Below are positions 8,021 to 17,039 of a stretch of DNA of 64,000 bases, piece by piece (the stretch's first letter is position 1; each line of letters opens with the position of its first letter). Position numbers and translations under genes: made by a program. The notes under the pieces were generated by a model that worked only from the letters and a program-made list of their open reading frames with translations, had not been told where the DNA came from and ran no database searches. Source of the stretch: Roseivivax sp. GX 12232 (lineage in GTDB: Bacteria; Pseudomonadota; Alphaproteobacteria; Rhodobacterales; Rhodobacteraceae). The stretch is taken from assembly GCF_021272185.1 (NCBI RefSeq), contig NZ_JAJSEC010000006.1, positions 186,001-250,000 of the forward strand, in the 5' to 3' direction.

Positions 8021-9003
8021 CAGTGACCTCCTGCGGTCCGGTCGACCCTGAGACGCGGGTCGATGGCGAAATAGAGCATGTCGACGATCAGGTTGATGCC
8101 GACGAACATCACCGAGATCAGCATCAGGTAAGCGGCCATCACGGGGATATCGACGAACTGGATGGCGTTGATGAACAACAGCCCCACCCCCGGCCACTGG
8201 AAGACCGTCTCGGTGATGATCGCGAAGGCGATGATCGAGCCGAGCTGCAGGCCGGTGATGGTGATCACCGGCACCAGCGTGTTCTTCAGCGCGTGGCGGA
8301 AGTTGATCGCGCGTTCCTTGATGCCGCGAGCCCGTGCGAAGCGCACGTAGTCCATGCGCAGCACCTCGAGCATCTCGGTGCGCACCAGCCGCATGATCAG
8401 CGTCATCTGGTAGAGCCCCAGCGTGATCGCCGGCAGGATCAGCGCCTTCAGCCCGCTTTCGGTCAGAAAGCCGGTGGACCAGCCGCCGATCCAGGTCACC
8501 TCGCCGCGCCCGAAGGAGGGCAGCCAGCCAAGTTCCACCGAGAAGACGTAGATCAGCAGGATGCCGATCAGGAATGTCGGGAGTGACACCCCCACCAGTG
8601 ACAGTGTCATGATGACATTGGCCGCGGTGCCCCGCCTTCGGATCGCGGTGAAGATCCCGAGCCCGATGCCCCCGACAAGCGCGAGGATGCCCGAGACGGT
8701 GGCGAGTTCCAGGGTGGCGGGCAGCCGCTCCAGGAGGATCTCCGAGACCGGACGCCCCTGGCGGTAGCTCAGCCCGAAGTTGCCCTGCACCGCCTGTTCG
8801 AGGAAGCGGTAATATTGCACCGGGAAGGGCTGATCGAGCCCCAGCTCGGTGCGCAGGCGTTCAACGTCGGACTGGGTGCGTTCCTGCCCCAGCATGTTGT
8901 CGATCGGGTCGCCCACGAAGCGGAACATCGAGAAGGCCACCAGGCCCACGACGAACAGCACGAGGATCGATTGGGCGACCCGGCGGATGATATAGGCGAG
9001 CAT
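8020..9003 (-). CDS. Dipeptide/oligopeptide-type ABC transporter permease (DppB/OppB-like)
   Basis: The 327-residue permease begins MLAYIIRRVAQSILVLFVVG, the usual DppB start. It contains the DppB motif GLDQPFPVQYYRFLEQAVQGNFG, abbreviated here to its conserved LGLD...GNFG pattern, then RLPATLELA and the EAA-like stretch MDYVRFARARGIKERAINFR. Several hydrophobic helices follow. It lies 6 bases downstream of the binding protein gene and overlaps the next permease by one base. Confidence 0.92.
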   Translation of the reverse strand: MLAYIIRRVAQSILVLFVVGLVAFSMFRFVGDPIDNMLGQERTQSDVERLRTELGLDQPFPVQYYRFLEQAVQGNFGLSYRQGRPVSEILLERLPATLELATVSGILALVGGIGLGIFTAIRRRGTAANVIMTLSLVGVSLPTFLIGILLIYVFSVELGWLPSFGRGEVTWIGGWSTGFLTESGLKALILPAITLGLYQMTLIMRLVRTEMLEVLRMDYVRFARARGIKERAINFRHALKNTLVPVITITGLQLGSIIAFAIITETVFQWPGVGLLFINAIQFVDIPVMAAYLMLISVMFVGINLIVDMLYFAIDPRLRVDRTAGGH

Positions 9004-9009
9004 GAGCCC

Positions 9010-10557
9010 TCAGTTCACGGTGACCCAGCGCAGGATGAAGAAGTTGTCTTCGCGCTGGGTGAGTTCCACGTTCTCGGCCGCGCCCCAAAGGAGCGGCTGC
9101 ACATAAAGCGGCAGGTAGACCGCGTCTTCCTGCACGATGCCGGCGATTTCGTCGAGCATGCCCTGGCGGGCCTCCTCGTCGATCTCGGCCTGCACCATCG
9201 GGATCAGCTCGTCCACCCGCGGGTTGGAATAGCCGCCGAAGTTCCAGGTGCCGATGTTCTCCTGCGGGGTGTGCACCAGGAAGCGGAAGGGATGTTCCGC
9301 GTCGAAGGTGCCGGGCGACCAGCCGAGCAGATACATGTCGTAGTTGTCGGCGCGAAGCTCGGGCCAGTAGTTGCGCACCGGCATGGCCTCGAGCTGGGCG
9401 TCGAGCCCGACCTGGGCCAGCATGGCGACCGCCGCCTGGCAGACCGATTCATCGTTGATGTAGCGGTCGTTCGGGCACTTGAGCTGGAACGAGAAGCCTT
9501 CCTCGTAGCCCGCCTCGGCCAGGAGCGCGCGGGCGCGCTCGGGGTCGAAGGCCGGCCGCTCGGAGAGGCTGTCGGAATAGCCGCGCATCGCCGGGCTGAC
9601 GAGCTGCGCCGCCGGCTCGGCCGCCCCGCGCATGGTGGTCTGCAGGATCGCCGGCACGTTGATCGCATGGCCCACCGCCTGGCGGACGCGCGGATCCTGG
9701 AAGGGGTTCTCCTCATCGGAGGCCAGCAGCGTCTCCTTGTCCTGGCTGAAGCCGAACATCATCACCCGCGCCTCGATGCCGCGCAGGAGCTGCACGCCCT
9801 CGGCCTGGTCGATGCGCTGCGCGTCCTGGACGGGCACCGGGTTGATCATGTCGACCTCGCCCGAGAGCAGCGCCGCCACCGCGGTCGCGGAGTTCTCGAT
9901 CGGGGTGAAGATGCCCTGGGTGACGTTGTGGTCGGCCTCGCCCCACCAGCCCTCGTGCGGCTCGAGCACGGTGCGCAGGCCCGGCTCGCGCTCGGTCACC
10001 ATGAAGGCGCCGGTGCCATTGGTGTTGATCGTCGCGTAGTTGCCGCGCTCGATGTTGGGGCGGGTCACGTCGTTGGCCTCGGACCAGCCCTTGTCCATCA
10101 TCATCCAGTTGGCGATGCTGTCGGGGAAGATCGGGTTCGGCGCCTCGGTGCGCATCACCACGGTGTAATCGTCGGGCGCCGTGACCTCGGTCACCCCCGA
10201 GAACCAGCTCGCGGTATCGGCCTCGGCGGAGGAGGCGCGCTCATAGGAGAAGACCACGTCCTCGGCGGTGAACTCCGCGCCGTCGTGGAAGGTCACGCCT
10301 TCGCGCAGGGTGAACCGCCAGCCCGGCCCGTCCTCGAGCGGCTCCCAGGAGGTGGCGAGCGCGGGCTCGATCTCCATGTCCTGGTTCCGGCGCACGAGGC
10401 CTTCGTAGACATTGTTCAGAAAACCCAGGACCGGCGCGGAGTTGCCCGCATGCGGGTCCATGGTGTTGGGGTCGGTCTGTCCCGCCCAGCGGAAGGGTTC
10501 GGCGGCGGCAGGCGCGGTCAGCGCCGCAACCGCGACAAGAGCGAGGGGCAGTCTCAT
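9010..10557 (-). CDS. ABC transporter substrate-binding protein, family 5 (SBP 1)
   Basis: The lipid-free periplasmic binding protein of about 515 residues begins with a clear Sec signal (MRLPLALVAVAALTAPAAA, cleavage before EPFRW). An ATG three codons upstream is possible, but the GAAGG ribosome-binding site spaces better to the chosen start. Family 5 hallmarks are the YEGLVRR start region, LREGVTFHDGAEFTAEDVVF, NGTGAFMV and RQAVGHAINV. It delivers peptide-like or other polar ligands to the DppBC channel. It is clearly related to the adjacent upstream binding protein. Confidence 0.92.
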   Translation of the reverse strand: MRLPLALVAVAALTAPAAAEPFRWAGQTDPNTMDPHAGNSAPVLGFLNNVYEGLVRRNQDMEIEPALATSWEPLEDGPGWRFTLREGVTFHDGAEFTAEDVVFSYERASSAEADTASWFSGVTEVTAPDDYTVVMRTEAPNPIFPDSIANWMMMDKGWSEANDVTRPNIERGNYATINTNGTGAFMVTEREPGLRTVLEPHEGWWGEADHNVTQGIFTPIENSATAVAALLSGEVDMINPVPVQDAQRIDQAEGVQLLRGIEARVMMFGFSQDKETLLASDEENPFQDPRVRQAVGHAINVPAILQTTMRGAAEPAAQLVSPAMRGYSDSLSERPAFDPERARALLAEAGYEEGFSFQLKCPNDRYINDESVCQAAVAMLAQVGLDAQLEAMPVRNYWPELRADNYDMYLLGWSPGTFDAEHPFRFLVHTPQENIGTWNFGGYSNPRVDELIPMVQAEIDEEARQGMLDEIAGIVQEDAVYLPLYVQPLLWGAAENVELTQREDNFFILRWVTVN

Positions 10558-10652
10558 GGCAGTCATCCTTCAGCTAATGCGGTTGCCCGGACGCGGGCCA
10601 GCCGCGTCCGGGTCCGGGATCATGGGCGGCGCGCTCAGGCGCCGGCCAAACC

Positions 10653-12227
10653 TCAGTTCATCTCGAAGAACTTGAACTTCGGGTCGTCTTCCGGGCTGAC
10701 CTCGATGCCGACGCCCTCGGTCATGCCCCAGTTCAGCACCTGGTGGTGCACCGGGATGTAGAGCGTCTCGTCCTGGACGGTCTGCCAGATCTCGCCGATG
10801 GTCGCGTTCCGCGCCTCGAGGTCGGTCTCGGAGGCGAGGCTCACGATCTTCTCGTCGATCGCGCTGTCGGAGAAGCCGGTGCCGTTCCAGCTGCCGCGCT
10901 CGGGGCCGCGGGTGTGGACCAGGAAGTTGAAGATGTATTCCGAGTCATAGGTCGGAACGCCCCAGCCGAGCATGTAGAAGTCGGTCTCGCCGTTGGTGAT
11001 CAGCGGGAAGTGCTGGGCCTTGGGCTTGGCGTCCAGGTTCACGGTTACGCCGATCTGGGCGAGCATGCCCACGACGGCCTGGCAGATCGCCTCGTCGTTG
11101 ATGTAGCGATCGTTCGGGCAGTCGAGCTGGATCGAGAATCCGTCCCCGTAGCCCGCTTCCTCCATCAGGGCCTTGGCGGCCTCGACGTCGGTGGTGGACT
11201 GATCCATCTCTTCGGTCCAGCCGTTCACGAAGGGCGGGGCGATCATGCCGGCCGGCTGGCTCTGGCCGCGCATCACGACCTGCTGGATCGCGTCGCGGTT
11301 CACCGCCATCGACATGGCCTGGCGCACCTCTTTGCTGGCCAGCGGGTTCTCGCCCTCGACGTCGTCGTTGGCGATGTCATCGGCGCCCATGTTCAGGCCG
11401 AAGAAGATCACCCGGTTCTGCGGGGCGGTCTTGACCACGAGGCCCTCGGTGTCGCCGACGCGGCCGAGGTCCTGCACCGGCACGTCCTGGATGAAGTCCA
11501 CCTCGCCCGAGAGCAGCGCGGCGACGCGGGTCGCGGCGTTCTGGATCGGGGTGTAGATGATCTCGGTCACCTCCATCGGGAACTGGTCCATGCCCCAGTA
11601 ATCGGGGTTCTGTTCCAGAACCGTGCGCACGTCGGGCTCGCGGCTGACGAGCTTGTAGGCGCCGGTGCCGTTGGCGTTGGTCGCGGCAAAGGTGGTCTCG
11701 CCGCCTTCCATGTCCTGCACGTCGGTGGCGTCATTGGCCTCGGCCCAGCCCTTGTCCATCATGAACAGGTTGGTGAGGTTCGCCGGCAGGATCGGGTTCG
11801 GCCCGTCAGTGACGAACTCGACGGTCAGGTCGTCGACCGCGCGCACCTCGGTGATGGAGTTCAGCAGCTCCTTCATGTCCGAGTCCTCGGACTTCGCGCG
11901 GTTGATCGAGAAGACCACGTCCTCGGCGGTGAACTCGGCGCCGTCGTGATAGGTCACGCCTTCGCGGAGGTTGAAGACCCAGACGTTCGGATCGTCTTCC
12001 TTGGGCGCCCAGTCGGTCGCCAGGGCGGCCTGGAACTCACCCGTCATGTCGCGGATGATCAGCGGCTCGTAGATCTGGTGCGACAGCGTGTGCGTCGGAC
12101 CTTCGTTCTGCGCGTGCGGGTCGAGCGTCAGGCTGTCGCCCGCGCGCGCCCAGCGCAGCGTTTCGGCCTGCGCGCTCAATGCCGTGCTGGCAAGAAGCGC
12201 CGCGGCAAGAATGCCGGTGGATTTCAT
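10653..12227 (-). CDS. ABC transporter substrate-binding protein, family 5 (SBP 2)
   Basis: The 524-residue protein has a signal peptide (MKSTGILAAALLASTALSAQA, cleavage before ETLRW) and the family 5 core: YEPLIIRD, LREGVTYHDGAEFTAEDVVF, ANGTGAYKLV and RQAMSMAVNRDAI. It shares long stretches with the following binding protein, so the two are tandem paralogues that likely feed the same permease with different ligands. AGGGAG precedes the start. It is the first gene of the operon and probably the most highly expressed. Confidence 0.92.
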   Translation of the reverse strand: MKSTGILAAALLASTALSAQAETLRWARAGDSLTLDPHAQNEGPTHTLSHQIYEPLIIRDMTGEFQAALATDWAPKEDDPNVWVFNLREGVTYHDGAEFTAEDVVFSINRAKSEDSDMKELLNSITEVRAVDDLTVEFVTDGPNPILPANLTNLFMMDKGWAEANDATDVQDMEGGETTFAATNANGTGAYKLVSREPDVRTVLEQNPDYWGMDQFPMEVTEIIYTPIQNAATRVAALLSGEVDFIQDVPVQDLGRVGDTEGLVVKTAPQNRVIFFGLNMGADDIANDDVEGENPLASKEVRQAMSMAVNRDAIQQVVMRGQSQPAGMIAPPFVNGWTEEMDQSTTDVEAAKALMEEAGYGDGFSIQLDCPNDRYINDEAICQAVVGMLAQIGVTVNLDAKPKAQHFPLITNGETDFYMLGWGVPTYDSEYIFNFLVHTRGPERGSWNGTGFSDSAIDEKIVSLASETDLEARNATIGEIWQTVQDETLYIPVHHQVLNWGMTEGVGIEVSPEDDPKFKFFEMN

Positions 12228-12281
12228 AAGAATACTCCCTGTGACTGAACCGGAGCTCTTTGGCCCCGTTCGAGAATTGGG

Positions 12282-12309
12282 ATGATAGCGAAGTCAGAGC
12301 AGGCCGCAA
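12282..12309 (-). promoter_or_regulatory. Candidate promoter of the dipeptide-type ABC operon
   Basis: Read leftward, TTGCGG, a 16-base spacer and TATCAT resemble -35 and -10 boxes. They lie about 55-80 bases upstream of the first binding protein start. No GTATAC-type element is seen here. The region beyond, up to the hairpin near 12.5 kb, has one AT-rich patch (about 12431-12450) but no gene. Confidence 0.4.
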
Positions 12310-12512
12310 GGAAGCCGGCGCCTTTCCCTGGGTCACTTTCGCGGCGCGGAAAGCCTTTGGTGCCTTGGTCTTGCGCTCAAAGCCGCGCCGGGCGGCAGAT
12401 GCGGCCCCGGGGGCGCGGGAAAGATCCTTCATAAATCAATAATTTAAACATGAAGCATCTGACGCGCGGGCGCGGAAAGGCCTCCCACCCGGGCCCGGAC
12501 CCGGCGGGTGAG

Positions 12513-12550
12513 AAAAAACGCGCGGACGGCACAGGGAGCCCACCCGCGCG
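12513..12550 (-). terminator. Intrinsic terminator of the acyl-CoA dehydrogenase operon
   Basis: On the minus strand CCGCGCGG...CCGCGCG arms of at least 7 bp are followed immediately by six T residues, about 60 bases after the acyl-CoA dehydrogenase stop. The loop is about 18 bases. This separates the seven-gene operon from the next leftward operon. It lies within the 385-base gap 12228-12612, which otherwise holds only the promoter region. Confidence 0.55.
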
Positions 12551-12612
12551 GTCCGGCGGCGCGGGGCTTGCCCCCCGCCCGCCGGTGACGCCGCCCCGAA
12601 AGGGCCCGGCGC

Positions 12613-13803
12613 TCAGTAGCTTCGCGGCAGCCCCAGGACGTGCTGGCCGAGGTAGCCGAAGATCATGTTCTTCGAGATCGGCGCGGTCTGATAGAGCCGC
12701 GCCTCGCGCCACTTGCGCTCGATCCCGTATTCGCGGGCGAAGGCGAAACCGCCATAGACCTGCATGCAGGCCTCGGCGCAGGCCCAGGAGGCATCGGCGG
12801 CGAGCAGCTTCGCGAGGTTCGCCTCGGCGGCGGCCTTCTGGCCCGCGTCGAACATCGCCGCCGCCTTGGAGACCATCAGCTCGGCCGCCTGCGCCTTGGC
12901 ATAGGCGTCGGCGAGCGGGAACTGGATGCCCTGGTTGGCGCCGATCGGCCGGCCGAAGACGCTGCGGTCATTGGCGTATTCGCAGGCCTTCTCGATGAAG
13001 AACTTGGCGTCCCCGATGCATTCGCTGGCGATCAGGATGCGCTCGGCGTTCATGCTGTCGACGATATACTTGAAGCCCTTGCCCTCTTCGCCGACCAGCG
13101 TGTCGGCGGGGATCTCGACGTTGTCGAAGAAGACCTCGCAGGTGTTGTGGTTGATCATCGCGTCGATCTTGGTCAGCGAGAGCCCGTTCTGCCGCGCCTC
13201 GTTCATGTCGATGAGGAAGACCGACATCCCGTCCGAGCGTTTCTTGCACTGATCCGCCGGGGTGGTCCGCGCAAGGAGCAGCATCAGGTCCGACTCGAAG
13301 GCCCGGGAGGTCCAGACCTTCTGGCCGTTCACGATATAGGTGCCCTTGTCGGTCTTCTCGGCCCGGGTCTTGAGCTGGGTGGTGTCGCTGCCGGTGGTGG
13401 GTTCGGTCACCCCGAAGGCCTGCAGACGCAGCTCGCCGGTGGCGATCTTCGGCAGGTATTTCTGCTTCTGCGCCTCGGAGCCGTGCTTCAGCACGGTGCC
13501 CATGGTGTACATCTGCGCGTGGCAGGCGGCGGCGTTGCAGCCCTTGGCGTGGATCGTCTCGAGCACCGCGGCGGCGGCGGCGAGCGGCAGGCCCGAGCCG
13601 CCGTATTCCTCGGGGATCAGCGCGCCGAGAAAGCCGCTTTCGGTCAGCGCGGTGACGAAGTCGTGGGGATAGGCGTCCTCCTTGTCGAGCTTCAGCCAGT
13701 ATTCATTGGGGAAGTCGTCGCAGAGCCGCGCCACCGCGTCGCGGATATCCTCGAAGGCCGGGGCAACCGGCATCGTGATCATGTCGGGATCGTAGTGGTT
13801 CAT
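12613..13803 (-). CDS. Acyl-CoA dehydrogenase family protein (atypical active site)
   Basis: The 396-residue flavoprotein starts at MNHYDPD; an open upstream extension is a shadow of the CoA-transferase gene. The family core is evident: GALIPEEYGGSGLPLA, FGVTEPTTGSDTTQLKT, GQKVWTSRA, FGRPIGANQGIQFPLAD and YGGFAFAREYGIERKWREAR. At the C terminus the usual YEGTSEIQ, whose Glu is the catalytic base in most members, is replaced by YQTAPISKN. A Glu in MNAERILIA occupies the position used as base in isovaleryl-CoA and long-chain dehydrogenases, so activity is still plausible. It lies 11 bases after the CoA-transferase and likely oxidises the CoA ester that enzyme makes. Confidence 0.9.
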   Translation of the reverse strand: MNHYDPDMITMPVAPAFEDIRDAVARLCDDFPNEYWLKLDKEDAYPHDFVTALTESGFLGALIPEEYGGSGLPLAAAAAVLETIHAKGCNAAACHAQMYTMGTVLKHGSEAQKQKYLPKIATGELRLQAFGVTEPTTGSDTTQLKTRAEKTDKGTYIVNGQKVWTSRAFESDLMLLLARTTPADQCKKRSDGMSVFLIDMNEARQNGLSLTKIDAMINHNTCEVFFDNVEIPADTLVGEEGKGFKYIVDSMNAERILIASECIGDAKFFIEKACEYANDRSVFGRPIGANQGIQFPLADAYAKAQAAELMVSKAAAMFDAGQKAAAEANLAKLLAADASWACAEACMQVYGGFAFAREYGIERKWREARLYQTAPISKNMIFGYLGQHVLGLPRSY

Positions 13804-13814
13804 GGCTCTGTCCT

Positions 13815-15002
13815 TCAGATGACGTTGCGCGCCCTCAGCGCGGCGATCTCCTCGGGCGACAGGCCGGCCTCGGCCAGGATCGCCTCGGAATGGGCGCCCG
13901 CATCGGGCGCGGACACGTAGATCGAGGCCGGCGTCCGCGAGAGCGTCACCGGCTGGCCCACCAGCCGCGTCTCGCCGCGGGCGTGGTGGTGGACGGGGGC
14001 GGCGATGCCGAGGTGGGTGACCTGCGGATCGGCGAAGACCTCGTCCATCTTGTAGATCGGCCCGGCGGGCACGCCGACCGCCTCGAGGGCTTCGACCCAA
14101 TCGGCGGTGTCGCGCTCGGCGAAGATCGGGTTCAGCAGGTCCCAAAGCTCGGCCCGGCGCTCGAAGCGGGCGGCATTGGTCGCCCATTTCGCGTCCTCGC
14201 CCCAGTCGGGCTGGTCGATCAGGCCGCAGAAGGCCCGCCACTGGGCATCGCTGCCGATGCCGAGGTTGAGGTATCCGTCCCGTGTCGCAACCACGCCCAT
14301 GGGCGTGACATAGGGGTGGTCGTTGCCCGAGCTCTGCGGCACTTCGCCCTCGACGAGGTAGCGCGCGGCCTGGAAGTCCATCATCGCGATCTGTGCCTCG
14401 AGCAGCGAGCTTTGCACCCACTGCCCCTGCCCCGAGCGTTCGCGCTCCTGCAGCGCCACGAGGATGCCGATCGCCGCGTAGAGCCCCGAGGCGCTGTCGG
14501 CCACCGCGGCGCCCGCGCGCATCGGCCCGCCGCCGGCCTCTCCGGTGACGCCCATGAGCCCGCCCATGCCTTGGGCGATCTGGTCAAAGCCCGCCCGTCG
14601 GGCATAGGGCCCGTCCTGTCCGAAACCCGAGATCGAGGCCAGGATCACCCGCGGGTTCACCGCCTTCAGGTCGTCATAGGCGATGCCCAGCCGGTCCTTC
14701 ACGTCGGGGCGGAAGTTCTCGACCACCACGTCGGCGCTTTCGACCATGCGCAGGAAGAGCGCGCGGCCCTCGGGCGCCTTGAGGTTCAGCGTCAGCGACC
14801 GCTTGTTGCGGTGCAGGTTCAGCATGTCGTAGCCGTGCCGCGCCCCCGAAACCCCGGCCGAGGGGTCGGCGCCCACCGGCGCCTCGATCTTGATCACATC
14901 GGCGCCGAAATCGGCCAGCACGCGGCAGCAGGTCGGCCCGGCGCGCACCCGGGTGAGGTCCAGAACCTTGAGCCCGTCGAGGGCAAGCGAACGATCCGCC
15001 AT
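13815..15002 (-). CDS. CaiB/BaiF family CoA-transferase (class III)
   Basis: The product, about 395 residues, matches family III CoA-transferases: LDGLKVLDLTRVRAGPTCCR, LADFGADVIKIE, 'HGYDMLNLHRNKRSLTLNLK', VVENFRPDVKDRLG and ASISGFGQDGPY. The conserved Asp that forms the CoA anhydride should be in the AVADSASGLYAAIGI segment. It moves CoA between acids to activate a substrate without ATP. The ATG overlaps the upstream stop as TGATG; a GTG one codon earlier is possible. It is followed by an acyl-CoA dehydrogenase, which suggests activation and then dehydrogenation of an acid imported by the same operon's transporter. Confidence 0.92.
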   Translation of the reverse strand: MADRSLALDGLKVLDLTRVRAGPTCCRVLADFGADVIKIEAPVGADPSAGVSGARHGYDMLNLHRNKRSLTLNLKAPEGRALFLRMVESADVVVENFRPDVKDRLGIAYDDLKAVNPRVILASISGFGQDGPYARRAGFDQIAQGMGGLMGVTGEAGGGPMRAGAAVADSASGLYAAIGILVALQERERSGQGQWVQSSLLEAQIAMMDFQAARYLVEGEVPQSSGNDHPYVTPMGVVATRDGYLNLGIGSDAQWRAFCGLIDQPDWGEDAKWATNAARFERRAELWDLLNPIFAERDTADWVEALEAVGVPAGPIYKMDEVFADPQVTHLGIAAPVHHHARGETRLVGQPVTLSRTPASIYVSAPDAGAHSEAILAEAGLSPEEIAALRARNVI

Positions 15003-15913
15003 CACTGCGCCTCCATCAGCCGGGCGGCCCCGTCGGGGTCCTGCCCGAGATACCAGTCGCCGATGCCGCTCGAGGTCAGGAAGACGGTGTCCTCCCGCGC
15101 CATGAGCAGATCGAGCGCGGCCTCGAAGAAATGCGCGATATGCGGCACGCCGATGATATGCGGGTGCAGCGCCAGGGTCATGACCCGGGGCTGCGCGGCC
15201 AGCTCGCGCTCGAAGGTGGCCAGCGTCGCCTCGACGCGCTTGAGGTATTCGTCGCTCGATCCGTTCTGGATGGCGTAGACCGGCACGTCGTTCAGCTCGA
15301 AGGTATAGGGCAGCCCGAGAAGCGGCCCGTGCTTGGTCTTCATCCAGACCGGCAGGTCGTCGAGCGCCCAGTCGTGCAGGAACTCCACGCCCTCGGACTT
15401 GAGGATGTCGGGGGTGTCCTCGCTTTCGCCGAGGCCCGGACCCAGCCAGGCGCGGGGCCTGTGGCCCGCCACCCGCTCCAGCCGGTCGAGGCTGCGGCGG
15501 ATCACGTCGGCCTCGTCCTCGGCCTGCTTCAGCGACTGCTGGAACCAGCCGTGGCCCACCAGCTCCCAGCCGGCGTCCTTCACCGCGCCCATGAGCGTCG
15601 GGTAGACGTCCGCAACCTGGGCGTTGATGAAGGCCGAACAGGGCAGCCCCTTGCGGTCGAGCATGTCGAGGATGCGCGGCATGCCGCAGCGCATGCCGTA
15701 TTCCACCCAGGAGAAATTGGGCACATCCGGCGGCGCCGGGGTGGCGCCATGCGGCGCGGGGATGATGCCGCGCGGCATGGCCCGCTCGATCGGCCAGTAT
15801 TCGATGTTCATCACGATATGGACGATCAGCGGCTTGCCGTCCGGCCCGTCGAGCGGCGCGCGGTCCGAGGACAGCTGGAAGGGGATGCGCGGATTGGAGG
15901 GCATGGGGATCAC
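15002..15913 (-). CDS. PuuE-like polysaccharide deacetylase family protein
   Basis: The 303-residue NodB-fold protein resembles the PuuE/allantoinase branch rather than sugar deacetylases. Its features are LIVHIVMNIEYWP, an internal YGMRCGMPRILDML, ELVGHGWFQQ with the metal-ligand-like His, and HPHIIGVPHIAHFFEAALD near the end. Members act on C-N bonds of ureides and related compounds, or on N-acetyl groups. It is translationally coupled to the upstream ATPase (ATGA) and overlaps the CoA-transferase start. Its place between a polyamine-type transporter and CoA enzymes hints at removal of an N-acyl or ureide group from the imported compound. That is inference. Confidence 0.82.
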   Translation of the reverse strand: MIPMPSNPRIPFQLSSDRAPLDGPDGKPLIVHIVMNIEYWPIERAMPRGIIPAPHGATPAPPDVPNFSWVEYGMRCGMPRILDMLDRKGLPCSAFINAQVADVYPTLMGAVKDAGWELVGHGWFQQSLKQAEDEADVIRRSLDRLERVAGHRPRAWLGPGLGESEDTPDILKSEGVEFLHDWALDDLPVWMKTKHGPLLGLPYTFELNDVPVYAIQNGSSDEYLKRVEATLATFERELAAQPRVMTLALHPHIIGVPHIAHFFEAALDLLMAREDTVFLTSSGIGDWYLGQDPDGAARLMEAQ

Positions 15914-17010
15914 TCCACGTGCAGGCGGATGTCGGAGGGCTTCCAGGACAGCCGCACGCGGGATCCGGCCTCGGGCAGGCGCTCGTCGCTGTCGGCGATC
16001 TCGCGGCTGACCATCTCGGTGCCGTCGGGCAGATGCACCAGGTGCGAGGTGGTCAGGCCAAGGTAGACCGACTCGTCATAGGCCCCGGTGATCGAGAAGC
16101 CGTCCGCCGGCGTCTCGGCCCCGTTCACCCGGTCGAGCGCCACGCATTCCGAACGGATCGAGAGCGTCACCTCCTGCCCGTCGCTGACCGCGAGGCCGCG
16201 CTTGTCGACCTGCAGCCGCGAGCCCGCCACGTCGACGATGATCTCGCTGCCCGCGGCCTCGGCGACGCGGCCCTTCAGCACGTTGTTCTCGCCCACGAAG
16301 CTGGCGGTGAAGGTCTTCTCCGGCGCGCGGTAGATGTCGCGGGCGCGGCCGAACTCCACCAGCTCGCCATTGGCAATGAGCGCGATCCGGTCGGCCACGG
16401 TCATCGCCTCTTCCTGGTTGTGGGTGACATGGATGAAGGTGATGCCGACCTTCTCCTGCAGGTGCTTGAGCTCGAGGCACATGTCCTTGCGGAGCTGCGC
16501 ATCCAGCGCCGCCAGCGGCTCGTCGAGCAGCAGGATGTCGCGGTCGAGCACGATGGCCCGGGCGAGCTGCACGCGCTGCTGCTGGCCGCCCGACAACTCG
16601 TGCGGACGGCGCGCGGCAAAGGGCGTGAGCCCGACCTGCTCCAGCGCCGCGGCGACCTTTTCGGCGACCTGCGCGCGCGGCAGCCCCGCGACCTTGAGCC
16701 CGTAGCCCACGTTCTGCTCCACGCTCATGTGCGGGAACAGCGCATAGGCCTGGAAGACCATGCTGGTCGGGCGCTTGTCGGGCGGCAGGTGGCCGACGCT
16801 GCGGCCATGCAGCAGCACCTCGCCATGGGTCGGCTTCTGGAAGCCGCCGATGGTGCGCAGGAGCGTCGTCTTGCCCCCGCCCGAGGGCCCGAGCAGGACG
16901 AAATACTCGCCCGCCCCGATCGAGACATTGACGTTCTGGAGCGCCACGAAGTCACCGTAGTGCTTGGCGAGGTTGCGCACCTCGACGGCGGGAGCTTGGC
17001 TGTCGGTCAT
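15910..17010 (-). CDS. Spermidine/putrescine-type ABC transporter ATP-binding protein (PotA-like)
   Basis: The 366-residue ATPase starts at MTDSQAPAVE. Walker A is GPSGGGKTT (about 41-49), the signature is LSGGQQQRVQLARA, Walker B is ILLLDEPLAALDAQ, and the H-loop is HVTHNQEEAM. A C-terminal TOBE domain carries SFVGENNVLKG and LSIRSECVAL. The overall order is typical of PotA/CUT1-like importers. It energises the two permeases encoded just upstream. The substrate is not determined by sequence; members of this group carry polyamines, opines, amino acids or organic acids. Confidence 0.92.
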   Translation of the reverse strand: MTDSQAPAVEVRNLAKHYGDFVALQNVNVSIGAGEYFVLLGPSGGGKTTLLRTIGGFQKPTHGEVLLHGRSVGHLPPDKRPTSMVFQAYALFPHMSVEQNVGYGLKVAGLPRAQVAEKVAAALEQVGLTPFAARRPHELSGGQQQRVQLARAIVLDRDILLLDEPLAALDAQLRKDMCLELKHLQEKVGITFIHVTHNQEEAMTVADRIALIANGELVEFGRARDIYRAPEKTFTASFVGENNVLKGRVAEAAGSEIIVDVAGSRLQVDKRGLAVSDGQEVTLSIRSECVALDRVNGAETPADGFSITGAYDESVYLGLTTSHLVHLPDGTEMVSREIADSDERLPEAGSRVRLSWKPSDIRLHVE

Positions 17011-17039
17011 CTGCTGGGTCCCCTGGGTCTCGATCTGGG

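Noticed and set aside
15003-15005. GTG start for the CoA-transferase giving one more residue.
   Set aside because: The ATG in the TGATG overlap is the simpler start; the difference is one codon.
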